Shown: positions 11,668 through 23,572 of the stretch, one piece after another
How positions within the stretch are numbered: the stretch's first letter is position 1
Layout: each line of letters begins with the position of its first letter
Assembly (NCBI GenBank): GCA_963731585.1
Contig: CAVSWC010000004.1
Span: forward strand, 37,270 to 101,269
Length of the DNA stretch: 64,000 nt
Reading direction: 5' to 3'
Source: CANKHA01 sp963731585
GTDB taxonomy: Bacteria > Pseudomonadota > Alphaproteobacteria > Rhizobiales > Xanthobacteraceae
Program-made: the position numbers and the translations under genes
Notes under the pieces: model-generated
The model's database searches: none
What the model saw: only the letters and a program-made list of their open reading frames with translations
What the model was told of the DNA's origin: nothing

Positions 11668-12865
11668 ATGACCCAGACACAAGCGGATCCCGCCGGCACT
11701 TGGACGGAGCCAAAGGCCACCGCCCTGCTCGTGCTCGCGGACGGCACCGTGCTGGAAGGATTCGGGCTCGGCGCCACCGGACATGCCGTGGGCGAGGTCT
11801 GCTTCAATACCGCGATGACCGGCTATCAGGAGATCCTCACCGACCCGTCCTATGCCGGGCAGATCATCACCTTCACCTTCACCCATATCGGCAATGTCGG
11901 CACCAATATCGAGGACATCGAATCCGCCAACATGGCGGCGGGCGGCGCGCGCGGGGTGGTGCTGCATACCGCCATTACCGATCCATCGAATTACCGCAAC
12001 ACGCGCCACCTCGACGAATGGCTGCGCGCGCGCGGCATCATCGGGCTCTCCGGCCTCGATACCCGGGCGCTGACGCGGCTGATCCGCGAAAAGGGCATGC
12101 CCAATGCGGTGATCGCGCACGAACCGAGCGGAAAATTCGATCTCGACGCGCTGAAGAAAGAAGCGCGCGAATGGCCCGGCCTGGTCGGCATGGATCTGGT
12201 GCCGATGGTCACCAGCGGGCAGCGTTTCTCCTGGGACGAGACGCCGTGGGAATGGGGCAAGGGCTATGGCCGCCAGGAAAACCCGGAGTTTCACGTCGTC
12301 GCCGATCGATTACGGCATCAAGCGCAACATCCTGCGCCTCCTCGCCGGCGTCGGCTGCAAGGTGACGGTGGTGCCGGCCAAGACCTCGGCCGAAGAGATC
12401 ATGGCGCTGAAGCCGGACGGCGTCTTCCTCTCCAACGGCCCGGGCGATCCGGCCGAAACCGGCAAATACGCCGTGCCGGTCATCCGCGAGGTGATCGAGC
12501 AGAGCGTGCCGACCTTCGGCATCTGCCTCGGGCACCAGATGCTGGGCATCGCGCTCGGCGGGCGGACCATGAAGATGCATCAGGGGCATCACGGCGCGAA
12601 CCATCCGGTGAAGGATCTCACCACCGGCAAGGTCGAGATCACCTCGATGAATCACGGTTTCGCGGTGGACAAGGATTCACTGCCGAAGAATGTCGAGCAG
12701 ACCCATATCTCGCTGTTCGATGGCTCCAACTGCGGTCTCGCGCTGAAGGACAAGCCGGTATTCTCGGTGCAATATCATCCCGAAGCCTCGCCCGGCCCGC
12801 GCGACAGCCATTATCTCTTCACCCGCTTTGTCGAATTGATGCGAAAGCGCAGGCAGGCAGCCTGA
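11668..12865 (+). CDS. carA: Carbamoyl-phosphate synthase small subunit CarA (one frameshift)
   Basis: CarA hydrolyses glutamine and passes ammonia to CarB for carbamoyl phosphate, used for arginine and pyrimidines. The N-terminal half has LEGFGLGATGHAVGEVCFNT and GLDTRALTRLIREKG; the class I glutaminase half has the nucleophile in GICLGHQMLGIALGG and the His/Glu pair in VQYHPEASPGP. One extra base near 12304 breaks the junction HVVA-IDYGIKRN; removing it gives a 398-residue protein of normal length. Read without correction, the N-terminal half runs on into the next gene, which is artefactual. The stop overlaps the cupin start. carB is about 2.8 kb downstream. Confidence 0.95.
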
Positions 12866-13413
12866 TGACGTCGCGCCCGACCAGGCGCTCCGCCGCCAAG
12901 CCGGTCGAGCCGCGCGCTTTCATGTTCCACGATGACGGCGTCGTGCCGAACAATCCGCATCTGCCGCTGCTTTACTACCGCGGCGCCGTCGACCTCGCCG
13001 GCACGGCCGACCCCGAGCACGCGATCGAAGCCCTGTTCAAGAACAACGGCTGGGGCGACATGTGGCGCAACGGCATCTTCCCTTACGTGCATTATCACTC
13101 GCAAATCCACGAAGGCATGGGCATCGCGCGCGGCCGCGCCAAGGTGCGCTTCGGCGGCGATCAGGGGCAGGAGCTCGACGTCGCGCCAGGCGACGTGGTG
13201 CTGCTGCCGGCGGGCACCGGGCATCAGTGTCTTTGGGCGAGCCCCGACCTGATGGTGATCGGCACCTATCCGCCCGAAGGCCGCTATGACCTTTGCCGCG
13301 GCAGCAAGGCCGAGCACGCCAAGGCGCTGCAATCGATCCCGAAAGTGCCGCTGCCGAAATCCGATCCGGTCTACGGCCAGGGTGGTCCGCTGCTGGCGCT
13401 GTGGCGGAAGTGA
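12865..13413 (+). CDS. Cupin-domain protein, YjlB-like
   Basis: This 182-residue single cupin starts at an ATGA overlap with carA, so it is probably co-translated. Residues 45-60 read KNNGWGDMWRNGIF, then YVHYHSQIHEGMGIARG carries the metal-binding H-x-H and E, and PGDVVLLPAGTGHQCL carries the third histidine. These fit the YjlB family, whose reaction is not known to me. It lacks a signal peptide, so it should be cytoplasmic. The operon link to carA does not obviously explain its role. Confidence 0.85.
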   Translation: MTSRPTRRSAAKPVEPRAFMFHDDGVVPNNPHLPLLYYRGAVDLAGTADPEHAIEALFKNNGWGDMWRNGIFPYVHYHSQIHEGMGIARGRAKVRFGGDQGQELDVAPGDVVLLPAGTGHQCLWASPDLMVIGTYPPEGRYDLCRGSKAEHAKALQSIPKVPLPKSDPVYGQGGPLLALWRK

Positions 13414-13421
13414 CCGCTTCG

Positions 13422-13517
13422 GTCATCATCCGCGAAGGCGGATGATCCTGTAACCGGGGCGTTGCCGTAAAACTAGTGCAGGGGTTACTGGATGCCCCGC
13501 CCTTCGCGGGGCATGAC
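13422..13517. repeat. Pair of hairpins in the cupin-methyltransferase gap
   Basis: Hairpin 1 is CATCATCCGC-GAAG-GCGGATGATC (about 13423-13446). Hairpin 2 is ATGCCCCGC-CCTTC-GCGGGGCAT (about 13492-13514). The second ends 16 bases before the methyltransferase start. Confidence 0.7.
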
Positions 13518-13529
13518 GCCGAGAACAGC

Positions 13530-14219
13530 ATGGCCGACTGGATCTCCTTCTGGAACTCCGACCATCCGATCTATGTCAATGCGCGCCATCGCGACGTGCA
13601 TTACCGCGGCATTGCCGACGACGTCAGCGGCTATGTGACCCCCGGCGCGGCCGTGCTCGACTATGGCTGCGGCGAGGCCGTGCATGCCGACCGCGTCGCC
13701 GCCAAGGCCGGACGGCTGGTCCTGTGCGAAGCGGCGCCGACCGTGCGCGAGCATCTCGCCGCGCGCTTTTCGTCCGCAAACAACATCGAGGTGAAGTCGC
13801 CGGAACAAGTCGCAGCGCTGCCGGCCGGCTCGCTCGATCTCATCGTCATGCATTCGGTCGCGCAATATCTCAGCCAGCAAGAAGCCGACGCGCTGTTCGC
13901 GCAATTCAAGCGATTGCTGAAACCGGATGGCCTGTTCGTGCTGGGCGACGTGATCCCGCCGCATGTCTCGCCCATCGCTGACGCCGTAGCGCTGCTTCGC
14001 TTTGCGGCGGCGAACGAGTTCCTGATCGCAGCCTTCATCGGCCTTCTGCGAACAACCTTCTCGGATTACCCCAAGCTGCGCGCAAAACTGGGCCTGACGC
14101 TGTACGAAGAAATCGCGATGGGAAAGAAGCTGGAGGCTGCGGGCTTTCGCGTCGAACGCGCGCAGAAAAATATCGGCCACAGCCAGGCCCGCATGACCTT
14201 CCTCGCCCGCCCGCGCTAA
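13530..14219 (+). CDS. Class I SAM-dependent methyltransferase
   Basis: This 229-residue protein has the SAM-binding motif VLDYGCGEA at residues 42-50, an acidic residue after the second strand (LVLCEAAP), and the post-motif LDLIVMHSVAQYLSQQEADALF followed by LLKPDGLFVLGDVIPP. These are features of small-molecule methyltransferases of the type 11/12 fold. The substrate cannot be told from sequence. The ATG at 13530 is chosen because upstream residues derive from the repeat hairpin. It converges with yihY. Confidence 0.85.
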   Translation: MADWISFWNSDHPIYVNARHRDVHYRGIADDVSGYVTPGAAVLDYGCGEAVHADRVAAKAGRLVLCEAAPTVREHLAARFSSANNIEVKSPEQVAALPAGSLDLIVMHSVAQYLSQQEADALFAQFKRLLKPDGLFVLGDVIPPHVSPIADAVALLRFAAANEFLIAAFIGLLRTTFSDYPKLRAKLGLTLYEEIAMGKKLEAAGFRVERAQKNIGHSQARMTFLARPR

Positions 14220-14249
14220 TTTCGGCGCGTGCCAGGCGCTCCCCGCACA

Positions 14250-15308
14250 TCAGACCGGCCGGGGCTGCTTCGATTCCTCTTGCATCGGCTGCTCGGGCTT
14301 GCCTTCCCAATCATCCAGCGTGTCGTTGAGCTGCGCGCCGAGCAGGATCACAACGGACGTCATCCACATCCACATCATCAAACCGATCGCGGCGCCAAGC
14401 GAGCCGTAAGTGGCGTCGTAGTTCCCGAAATTCGCCAGGTAATAAGACAGCGCAGCCGAGCCGATGATCCAAAGCGTTGTCGCCATTGCCGAGCCGGGCG
14501 TGATCCAGCGCCAGCGCGCGCCATGCGGGCTCGGACCGAAGCGATAGAGCACCGCGAGCGCGAGCAGCACGCCGAAGAACAGGATCGGCCAGCGCAACAG
14601 CGGTGTGAAGCTGTCGCTCAAGCCGCCTATGCCGAACAGCGACAGCAGCAAAGGGAATAGCACCACGCTGCCGATAGCCACCAGCAGCGTGGCGATGCCG
14701 CCGACCGTGAGTGCCAAAGATACCGCGTTGAGCCGGATGAAATTGCGCTCCTCTGGCACGTTATAGATGACGTTGAGCGCATCCATCATCGCTTTCATGC
14801 CGGCATTGGCGCTCCAGATCGCAAGCGAGATGCCGAACACGAATGCGAAGCTTAATTGTCCGCCGCCCTTGCCAAGAATGCGTTCCACCTGCTCACGCAT
14901 GATGTCGAAACCGCCTGCCGGCAGGATGCCGGAAGCGAGCGATATATGCTCTCGTATGGTCGAGGGGTCGGCCACCAGGCCATAGATCGACACCAGCGCG
15001 GTAATGGCGGGGAAGAAGGCGAGCAGACCGTAAAAGACGATGCCGGCGGCGACCGCAAGGAGCCGGTCATCGCCCAGCGCCTTGAAGACACGCTTGGCGA
15101 TTTCCTTCCAGTCCCGCCAGGTTGGCCGTTTGGCCGGCGTGCCGGCCGCGGCCTTTGAATTCGCTGCCGGCTGGAGGGGTTTGCGCCTGGACTGATGCCG
15201 ATGTTCGCCGGACGCATTTCTGATGGCGCTCCGGGCAGCCATCGCGAGTCCCGCGAGGATCAGGCCGACGGTCCATCTCGGAGTGTCACGGCGGGCGGTT
15301 TTTCGCAT
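14250..15308 (-). CDS. YihY/BrkB-family membrane protein
   Basis: This inner-membrane protein of about 352 residues belongs to the YihY/BrkB family (once misnamed RNase BN). After a polar N-terminus come six hydrophobic segments and the family sequences DRLLAVAAGIVFYGLLAFFP, NAGMKAMMDALNVIYNVPE, and near the C-terminus NFGNYDATYGSLGAAIGLMM. Its function is unresolved. The start at 15308 (MRKTARR) is preferred to 15392, which adds 28 residues without family features. The C-terminus is a polar tail. Confidence 0.85.
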   Translation of the reverse strand: MRKTARRDTPRWTVGLILAGLAMAARSAIRNASGEHRHQSRRKPLQPAANSKAAAGTPAKRPTWRDWKEIAKRVFKALGDDRLLAVAAGIVFYGLLAFFPAITALVSIYGLVADPSTIREHISLASGILPAGGFDIMREQVERILGKGGGQLSFAFVFGISLAIWSANAGMKAMMDALNVIYNVPEERNFIRLNAVSLALTVGGIATLLVAIGSVVLFPLLLSLFGIGGLSDSFTPLLRWPILFFGVLLALAVLYRFGPSPHGARWRWITPGSAMATTLWIIGSAALSYYLANFGNYDATYGSLGAAIGLMMWMWMTSVVILLGAQLNDTLDDWEGKPEQPMQEESKQPRPV

Positions 15309-15511
15309 ATTTGGTAGGAAACTCCAGGCTGCGCGGCGGGATAACGACTTTACCCCGGCAAAGTTGCGCACCGGCAATGCGCGGCAGGCCAAAGCCCTTC
15401 CCTGCCCCGCCGTTCTGGTTTAAACAGCCCTCGCGCGCGGGGCGATCCCGGTCGGCGCGGACCGAAAGCGCGCGAAAGCGCGCCCTTTTTTTGTGCGTAA
15501 ATACGTGTGCT

Positions 15512-15615
15512 CGTCATTCCGGGACGGCCGCAGGCCGGACCCGGAAACCAGAACAAAGCTCAGCGTCGCGCATGCGGATTCCGGGTTCGCCGATGCTCGG
15601 CGCCCCGGAATGACG
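15512..15615. repeat. Palindromic element in the carB leader
   Basis: CGTCATTCCGG (15512-15522) and CCGGAATGACG (15605-15615) are perfect inverted repeats, with inner pairs such as GGCCGCAGGCC. It ends 18 bases before the carB ATG, so it lies in or next to the 5' leader. The remaining part of the 15309-15633 gap shows only AT-poor DNA with possible divergent promoters that I cannot define. Confidence 0.8.
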
Positions 15616-15633
15616 GAATAAGTGCGGGAGCCC

Positions 15634-18933
<3,300 letters not shown>

Positions 18934-19157
18934 GGGCGGATTTAACCGCTCCGCGGAAGCGACGGCGTGAGTTGGCAGAGAGTTCCACGATCGCGCCCGG
19001 AGCGTTTTCCGCGCGGCGGTCGGAACTTTTTGCTTTGCCGCTTGTATACGATTCCAACGAATACCGGTGGAGTCGTGGAATGCAGAGACTGGAAGCAATA
19101 TGGCCGACTTCGTCTGCGCCGGTGCGGCGCGGGGCGGGCCGGTCGGAGGACCGAAAG

Positions 19158-19634
19158 TTGATCGAAAAAATTCCGATGACCGACGCGGGCTACGCTGCGC
19201 TGGAGCGAGAGCTCAAGCACCGCCAGCAGGTCGAACGGCCACGTATCATTCAGCAGATTACCGATGCGCGCACGCACGGCGATCTGTCGGAGAACGCTGA
19301 ATATCACGCCGCCAAGGAGCAGCAGTCGCATAACGAAGGCCGCATCGCCGAGCTTGAGGACAAGCTTGCGCGCGCCGACGTGATCGATGTCAGCAAGCTG
19401 TCCGGCGACACCATCAAATTCGGCGCCACCGTCACGCTGGTAGACGAGGACACCGAAAAAAAACAGGTCTGGCAGCTCGTGGGCGAGCCGGAAGCCGATG
19501 CGAAGGACGGAAAGATCTCCATCACCTCCCCGCTCGCGCGCGCGCTGATCGGCAAGGCCAAGGGCGCGCAGGTCGAGGTGGTCACCCCCGGCGGCGCCAA
19601 GGCCTATGAGGTGAAGAAGATCGAGTGGCGGTAA
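19158..19634 (+). CDS. greA: Transcription elongation factor GreA
   Basis: GreA rescues backtracked RNA polymerase by stimulating transcript cleavage. The TTG at 19158 is chosen as start because AGGAGGA lies at 19144-19150 and the protein then begins with the family sequence LIEKIPMTDAGYAALERELK. The coiled-coil tip carries DARTHGDLSENAEYHAAKE with the acidic residues that act at the polymerase active site. The C-terminal domain ends in AYEVKKIEWR. The length of 158 residues is normal. An upstream ATG frame (from 18930) would add 76 residues of non-family sequence and is rejected. The 224-base leader holds no other gene. Confidence 0.95.
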   Translation: MIEKIPMTDAGYAALERELKHRQQVERPRIIQQITDARTHGDLSENAEYHAAKEQQSHNEGRIAELEDKLARADVIDVSKLSGDTIKFGATVTLVDEDTEKKQVWQLVGEPEADAKDGKISITSPLARALIGKAKGAQVEVVTPGGAKAYEVKKIEWR

Positions 19635-19667
19635 GGCGCGGGCTCCGCCGGCTCGGGGGAGGTAATC

Positions 19668-20069
19668 ATGAACCCACAATTTCTTTCGCCGTACCTGCTC
19701 AGCGTGCTGCGCGTGATGACAGCATTGCTGCTCCTGCAGCACCCGACTGCGAAGTTTTTCAAGTTTCCGCACGTCGCGATGTTCGACAATCTGCAGCTGC
19801 TCTCGCTGAGTGGCATTGCGGGGATGATCGAACTGGTCGGCGGGATTTTGCTCCTGCTGGGGCTATTCACGCGGCCGGTGGCCTTCATTCTCTCCGGTGA
19901 ATTGGCCTTCGCCTATTTCATCGGACACGCGCCACGCGGATTCTTCCCGCTGACCAATGGCGGCGAGTCCGCGGTGCTGTTTTGCTTTATCTTCCTCTAT
20001 CTCGCGGCGGCGGGCGGTGGCGCCTGGAGCATCGACGCGCTACGCCGCTCGAAATCAAACGACTACTGA
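19668..20069 (+). CDS. DoxX-family membrane protein
   Basis: This 133-residue protein has four hydrophobic segments and the DoxX-family pattern SVLRVMTALLLLQHPTAKFF in the first helix, IELVGGILLLLGLFTRPVAF in the second to third, and AYFIGHAPRGFFPLTNGGE with the conserved P-x-x-N-G-G-E. DoxX proteins are inner-membrane proteins of unclear role, sometimes linked to thiosulfate or redox stress. GGGGAGG precedes the ATG. It lies 33 bases after greA on the same strand. A remnant of a second copy follows at 20120. Confidence 0.88.
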   Translation: MNPQFLSPYLLSVLRVMTALLLLQHPTAKFFKFPHVAMFDNLQLLSLSGIAGMIELVGGILLLLGLFTRPVAFILSGELAFAYFIGHAPRGFFPLTNGGESAVLFCFIFLYLAAAGGGAWSIDALRRSKSNDY

Positions 20070-20119
20070 CGAAGTGACGAAGACCGCGTGACGCTTCGCC
20101 GCGCCGGGGAAATGCTGGC

Positions 20120-20241
20120 ATGCGCTTTAATTCCCTGGCGAGATGGTCGCCGCGGATTCTCAGTATCCTGCGGATCTCGCGGCGCTGCTGATCCTGCAAT
20201 TCGGCATGGCCGAGACGCCGCTCAGCAAAGAGATGACGTGA
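20120..20241 (+). pseudogene. N-terminal remnant of a second DoxX-like gene
   Basis: From the ATG at 20120 the frame reads MRFNSLARWSPRILSILRIS; after skipping one base near 20182 it continues ALLILQFGMAETPLSKEMT to a stop at 20239-20241. The pattern (arginine-rich start, ILSILRI, LLILQFGMA) matches the first helix of DoxX proteins, and the rest is missing. This is a truncated copy next to the intact gene, abutting the 3' end of the converging LysR gene. Confidence 0.5.
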
Positions 20242-20248
20242 GGGCATT

Positions 20249-21162
20249 TTACGTCCCGGCCCGTTTTCGGCCTCGATAGCGTAACGCATCGACCAGCACC
20301 GCGAACGCCGGCGTCGGTTGCCGGCGGCTCGGGTAATAGAGGTGGTAACCTGAATAGGGTGCACACCAGTCAGCAAGCACGCGGATGAGCGCGCCGCTGG
20401 TAAGATGTGGTCTTCACCTGGTCCTCGGGCAGATAAGCGAGACCGAGCCCGGCAAGCGCAGCGTTCAGTCGCGGGGCGAGGCTGTTGAACACCAACTGCC
20501 CTTCCACCCTCACCCTCAATTCGCGCCCGTCTTTCTCGAACTCCCAGGCATACAATCCTCCCCGTGTCGGCAGACGAAGGTTGATGCAGTTGTGTGCCGT
20601 CAGGTCCTGCGGCGTGCGCGGCCGCTTCCGTGTTGCGAAGTAGGAAGGCGCGCCCACGACCGCCATGCGCAGGTCCGGCCCAATACGCACCGCGATCATG
20701 TCTTTTGCCACGATGTCGCCGTGGCGAATGCCGGCGTCATAGCGCTCTGCGACGATATCGGTGAGACCATAGTCGACGATCACCTCCACCTTGATATCCG
20801 GGATACTCCGGTAGCAGCCTGTCCAGGACCGGCCAGATCACCGCATTGGCCGCGTGCTCGCCTGTGGTTATGCGGACGGTGCCAGCGGGCTTCTCGCGCA
20901 TTTCGCTCAGCGCGGCCAGTTCGGCATCGATCTCCTCGAAGCGCGGGCTTACGGTTCGAATCAAGCGCTCGCCCGCCGCGGTGGGGGCAACGCTGCGCGT
21001 GGTGCGGGTCAAAAGCCGAAGCCCAAGCCGCTCCTCCAGACCGCGGATGGTATGGCTCAGCGCCGACTGCGATACCCCGAGCTGCGCTGCGGCCTTGGTG
21101 AAACTTCGCTCTCTCGCTACGGCGAAGAAAGCCATGAGGTCGTTGACGTCCGCCCGCACCAT
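20249..21162 (-). CDS. LysR-family transcriptional regulator (two frameshifts)
   Basis: This regulator of about 303 residues has an N-terminal winged helix-turn-helix (DVNDLMAFFAVARERSFTKA, QLGVSQSALSHTIRGLEERL, LTRTTRSVAPTAAGE) and a ligand-binding domain ending with YLPEDQV, VLADWCAPYSGYHLYYPSRR and AFAVLVDALRY. One extra base near 20806 (PEYP-DIKVEV) and one near 20403 (before GALIRVL) break the frame; without them the protein has normal length. It is divergent from the oxidoreductase block starting at 21269/21508, the usual position for a LysR controlling its neighbours. ATTCATGAAT overlaps its own start codon at 21161-21170. The effector is unknown. Confidence 0.88.
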
Positions 21163-21268
21163 TCATGAATTCCATTCATAACTACATGCGCATTTTACCA
21201 GCTAATCGCATATAACTGCACGCGCTAAATCAGCACCTGCGACATGTGCCGAGCGCAAGGAGCAGGTC

Positions 21269-21511
21269 ATGCACCAACTCACCAATGTCCAGCGGATCAT
21301 GCAGCACCCGCTCATGACCGTGCTTGGCGTGCTCGCCGGCACCGCAGCAGCCAAAAGCGGCCAGGGTGCCTGGGTGGATGCCGGAATTCTCACTTACTTC
21401 AGCGCAACGTTGACCTTCATAGCGGCCCGCAGCGCGGCAGTCCGGGTTGGCCGCGTGCGGCGTTGCGAACAAGCCTGGTGCAGTGAGCCAATACAGGGAG
21501 AGAAACCATGA
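21269..21511 (+). CDS. Possible small protein upstream of the CMD gene
   Basis: This 80-residue frame begins MHQLTNVQRIMQHPLMTVLG after AAGGAG at 21257-21262 and has one moderately hydrophobic stretch. Its stop overlaps the ATG of the next gene (ATGA at 21508-21511). I do not recognise it. The C-terminal residues simply translate the neighbour's ribosome binding site, so it may be a chance frame in a long leader. Kept at low confidence. Confidence 0.25.
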   Translation: MHQLTNVQRIMQHPLMTVLGVLAGTAAAKSGQGAWVDAGILTYFSATLTFIAARSAAVRVGRVRRCEQAWCSEPIQGEKP

Positions 21512-21930
21512 AGAATTTCGTTGCCGGCTTCCTCGCGATCGGGGCGATATTGGCCGGGCTCGCGTCTGCCCCGGTTCATGCTCAAGTGTCCGCTGCGCCC
21601 GCTGGCGCCGGCAATGCCCAGCCCACGCCCGCTCAAAAATTGGTCGGCGACATCGCTCCCAAGTTGGCCGAGCTCACCGACAATGTGCTGTTCGGCGACG
21701 TGTGGTCACGACCTGAACTTTCTCCCCGGGATCGGAGTTTGGTCACTGTAAGCGCTCTGATCGCGATGAACCGCCCTGAACAGCTTCGTTCCCACTTGGC
21801 AAGAGCACGCGACAACGGCGTGACGGAACAGGAGCTCGTCGAAGCCATTACCCATTTAGCGTTCTACGCGGGATGGCCGAACGCAATCACCGCGGTTTCG
21901 GTGGCCAGAGAAGTCTTCAAGAAGAATTGA
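21508..21930 (+). CDS. Secreted carboxymuconolactone-decarboxylase-like protein
   Basis: This 140-residue protein has a Sec signal peptide (MKNFVAGFLAIGAILAGLAS, cleavage after VHA) and one CMD/AhpD-like domain with LFGDVWSRPELSPRDRSLVT, SALIAMNRPEQLRSHLARA and EAITHLAFYAGWPNAITA. It lacks the CxxC pair of true AhpD and has the His of the decarboxylase type. AGGGAGAG precedes the ATG. It heads the block with the Pao-type oxidoreductase. Periplasmic CMD-fold proteins of this kind often sit beside cupins and oxidoreductases. The reaction is not established. Confidence 0.85.
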   Translation: MKNFVAGFLAIGAILAGLASAPVHAQVSAAPAGAGNAQPTPAQKLVGDIAPKLAELTDNVLFGDVWSRPELSPRDRSLVTVSALIAMNRPEQLRSHLARARDNGVTEQELVEAITHLAFYAGWPNAITAVSVAREVFKKN

Positions 21931-21985
21931 CGCCACAGCGACAGCTACGACCGAGTAATCTTGGTTTTATGACCGGAAAAATGTC

Positions 21986-22622
21986 ATGCAAAGTCCCAGC
22001 CTCCTCGAATTGTCCCGGCGCGATCTTTTGGCCGGCACTGCAGCTTCTGTTGCGATGATGGCAGCACCCTTTGCAGCCAGATCGCAGACCCCCGTTAGCG
22101 GACTGCCGTCCATGTCGAAGGTTTCGTTGACGGTGAACGGCAGGGCTCGCGAGCTTGAACTGGATACGCGCACCACCCTGCTCGACGCTCTGCGTGAGCA
22201 ACTGCATCTCACCGGCACGAAAAAGGGCTGCGACCATGGCCAGTGCGGCGCCTGCACCGTGATCGTCGATGGGCGACGCATTAATTCCTGCCTCACGCTG
22301 GCGGTCATGCATGAGGGCGACAGCATCACCACCATCGAAGGGCTGGGAACACCTGAGAAACTGCATCCGATGCAGGCCGCTTTCGTGAAGCATGACGGCT
22401 ATCAGTGCGGCTATTGCACGCCGGGGCAGATCTGCTCCGCCGTCGCGGTGCTTGAGCGAGATCAAGGCCGGTATTCCGAGCCACGTCAGCGGCGACCTGA
22501 CCGCCCAGCCGCAAGCGACGGCTACCGAGCTTCGCGAGCGCATGAGCGGCAACATCTGCCGTTGCGGCGCCTATTCCAACATCGTCGACGCGATCACCGA
22601 AGTAGCCGGGAGGCCAGCATGA
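21986..22622 (+). CDS. Periplasmic aldehyde oxidoreductase, 2Fe-2S subunit (PaoA-like; one frameshift)
   Basis: This is the electron-transfer subunit of a xanthine-dehydrogenase-family enzyme. A Tat signal is visible (SRRDLLAG at residues 10-17, then a hydrophobic stretch), so the complex should fold in the cytoplasm and be exported. The plant-type 2Fe-2S site has C82, C87, C90 and C102 (GCDHGQCGACT, NSC); the second site has C141/C144 (QCGYCTPGQ) and NICRCGAY near the end. One extra G near 22450 separates AVAVL from SEIKAG; corrected length is 211 residues, as in PaoA. Its stop overlaps the next start (ATGA). Confidence 0.92.
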
Positions 22623-23569
22623 GGCCCTTCACTTATGAGCGCGCCAAATCGCCCGCCGAGGCCGCAGCCGCCGCCGCGCGCATCCAGGGCGCCAAGTTCA
22701 TTGCGGGCGGCACGAACCTGCTCGATCTGATGAAGCTGCAGATCGAAACACCGACGCATCTGATCGATGTGAACGGCCTTGCGCTCGACAAGATCGAAAC
22801 GACCGCCGACGGCGGTCTGCGGATCGGCGCGCTGGTGCGCAACACCGATCTCGCTGCCGAACCGCGCGTGCGGCGCGACTATGGCCTGCTCTCGCGCGCG
22901 CTGCTCGCCGGCGCGTCGGGCCAGCTGCGCAACAAGGCGACGACCGCGGGCAATCTGCTCCAGCGCACGCGCTGTCCCTATTTTTATGACACCGACCAGC
23001 CGTGCAACAAACGCCAGCCCGGCAGCGGCTGCTCTGCGCTTGGCGGATTCAGCCGCCAGCATGCGGTGATCGGCGTGAGCGATGCCTGCATCGCCACGCA
23101 TCCGAGCGACATGGCCGTGGCCATGCGCGCGCTCGATGCGACGGTGGAAACCGTGCGGCCGGACGGCTCGGGCCGGCGCATTCCGATCGCCGACTTTTAC
23201 CGCCTGCCTGGCGAGACGCCGCATATCGAGACCGTGCTGGAACGGGGCGAACTGATCACGGCCGTCACATTGCCCAAGCCGGTCGGCGGAACGCATGTCT
23301 ACCGCAAGGTGCGCGACCGCGCCTCCTATGCCTTTGCGCTGGTTTCGGTCGGCGCCATCGTGCAGCGGGATGGAAGCGGCCGTGTCGCCTTGGGGGGCGT
23401 GGCGCATAAGCCTTGGCGGGTCGAGGCCGCCGAAGCCGAGCTGCCGCGCGGCGCCAAGGCGGTTGCGGCGCAATTGCTCGCGGGCGCCCGGACCACCCAC
23501 GAAAACGCATTCAAGCTGCGGCTGGCCGAACGCACGCTTGCGTCGGTGCTGGCCGAAGCGAAAGGCTAA
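22619..23569 (+). CDS. Aldehyde oxidoreductase, FAD/4Fe-4S subunit (PaoB-like)
   Basis: This 316-residue subunit has the FAD-binding start FTYERAKSPAEA, the flavin motif AKFIAGGTNLLDLMK, and GASGQLRNKATTAGNLLQRT. It is followed by CPYFYD...CNKRQPGSGCSA, the cysteine pattern that binds a 4Fe-4S cluster in E. coli PaoB and is absent from ordinary CO-dehydrogenase FAD subunits. This places the enzyme with the periplasmic PaoABC aldehyde oxidases. It has no signal peptide of its own and would be exported with the Tat-tagged subunit. It is intact, and the next gene starts 3 bases later. Confidence 0.92.
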   Translation: MRPFTYERAKSPAEAAAAAARIQGAKFIAGGTNLLDLMKLQIETPTHLIDVNGLALDKIETTADGGLRIGALVRNTDLAAEPRVRRDYGLLSRALLAGASGQLRNKATTAGNLLQRTRCPYFYDTDQPCNKRQPGSGCSALGGFSRQHAVIGVSDACIATHPSDMAVAMRALDATVETVRPDGSGRRIPIADFYRLPGETPHIETVLERGELITAVTLPKPVGGTHVYRKVRDRASYAFALVSVGAIVQRDGSGRVALGGVAHKPWRVEAAEAELPRGAKAVAAQLLAGARTTHENAFKLRLAERTLASVLAEAKG

Positions 23570-23572
23570 GCC

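Noticed and set aside
11668..13413. A 581-residue frame joining the CarA N-terminal half to the cupin
   Set aside because: The fusion arises only because an extra base near 12304 shifts carA into the frame of the downstream cupin. The middle part has no similarity to any protein, while the other frame gives the complete glutaminase domain.
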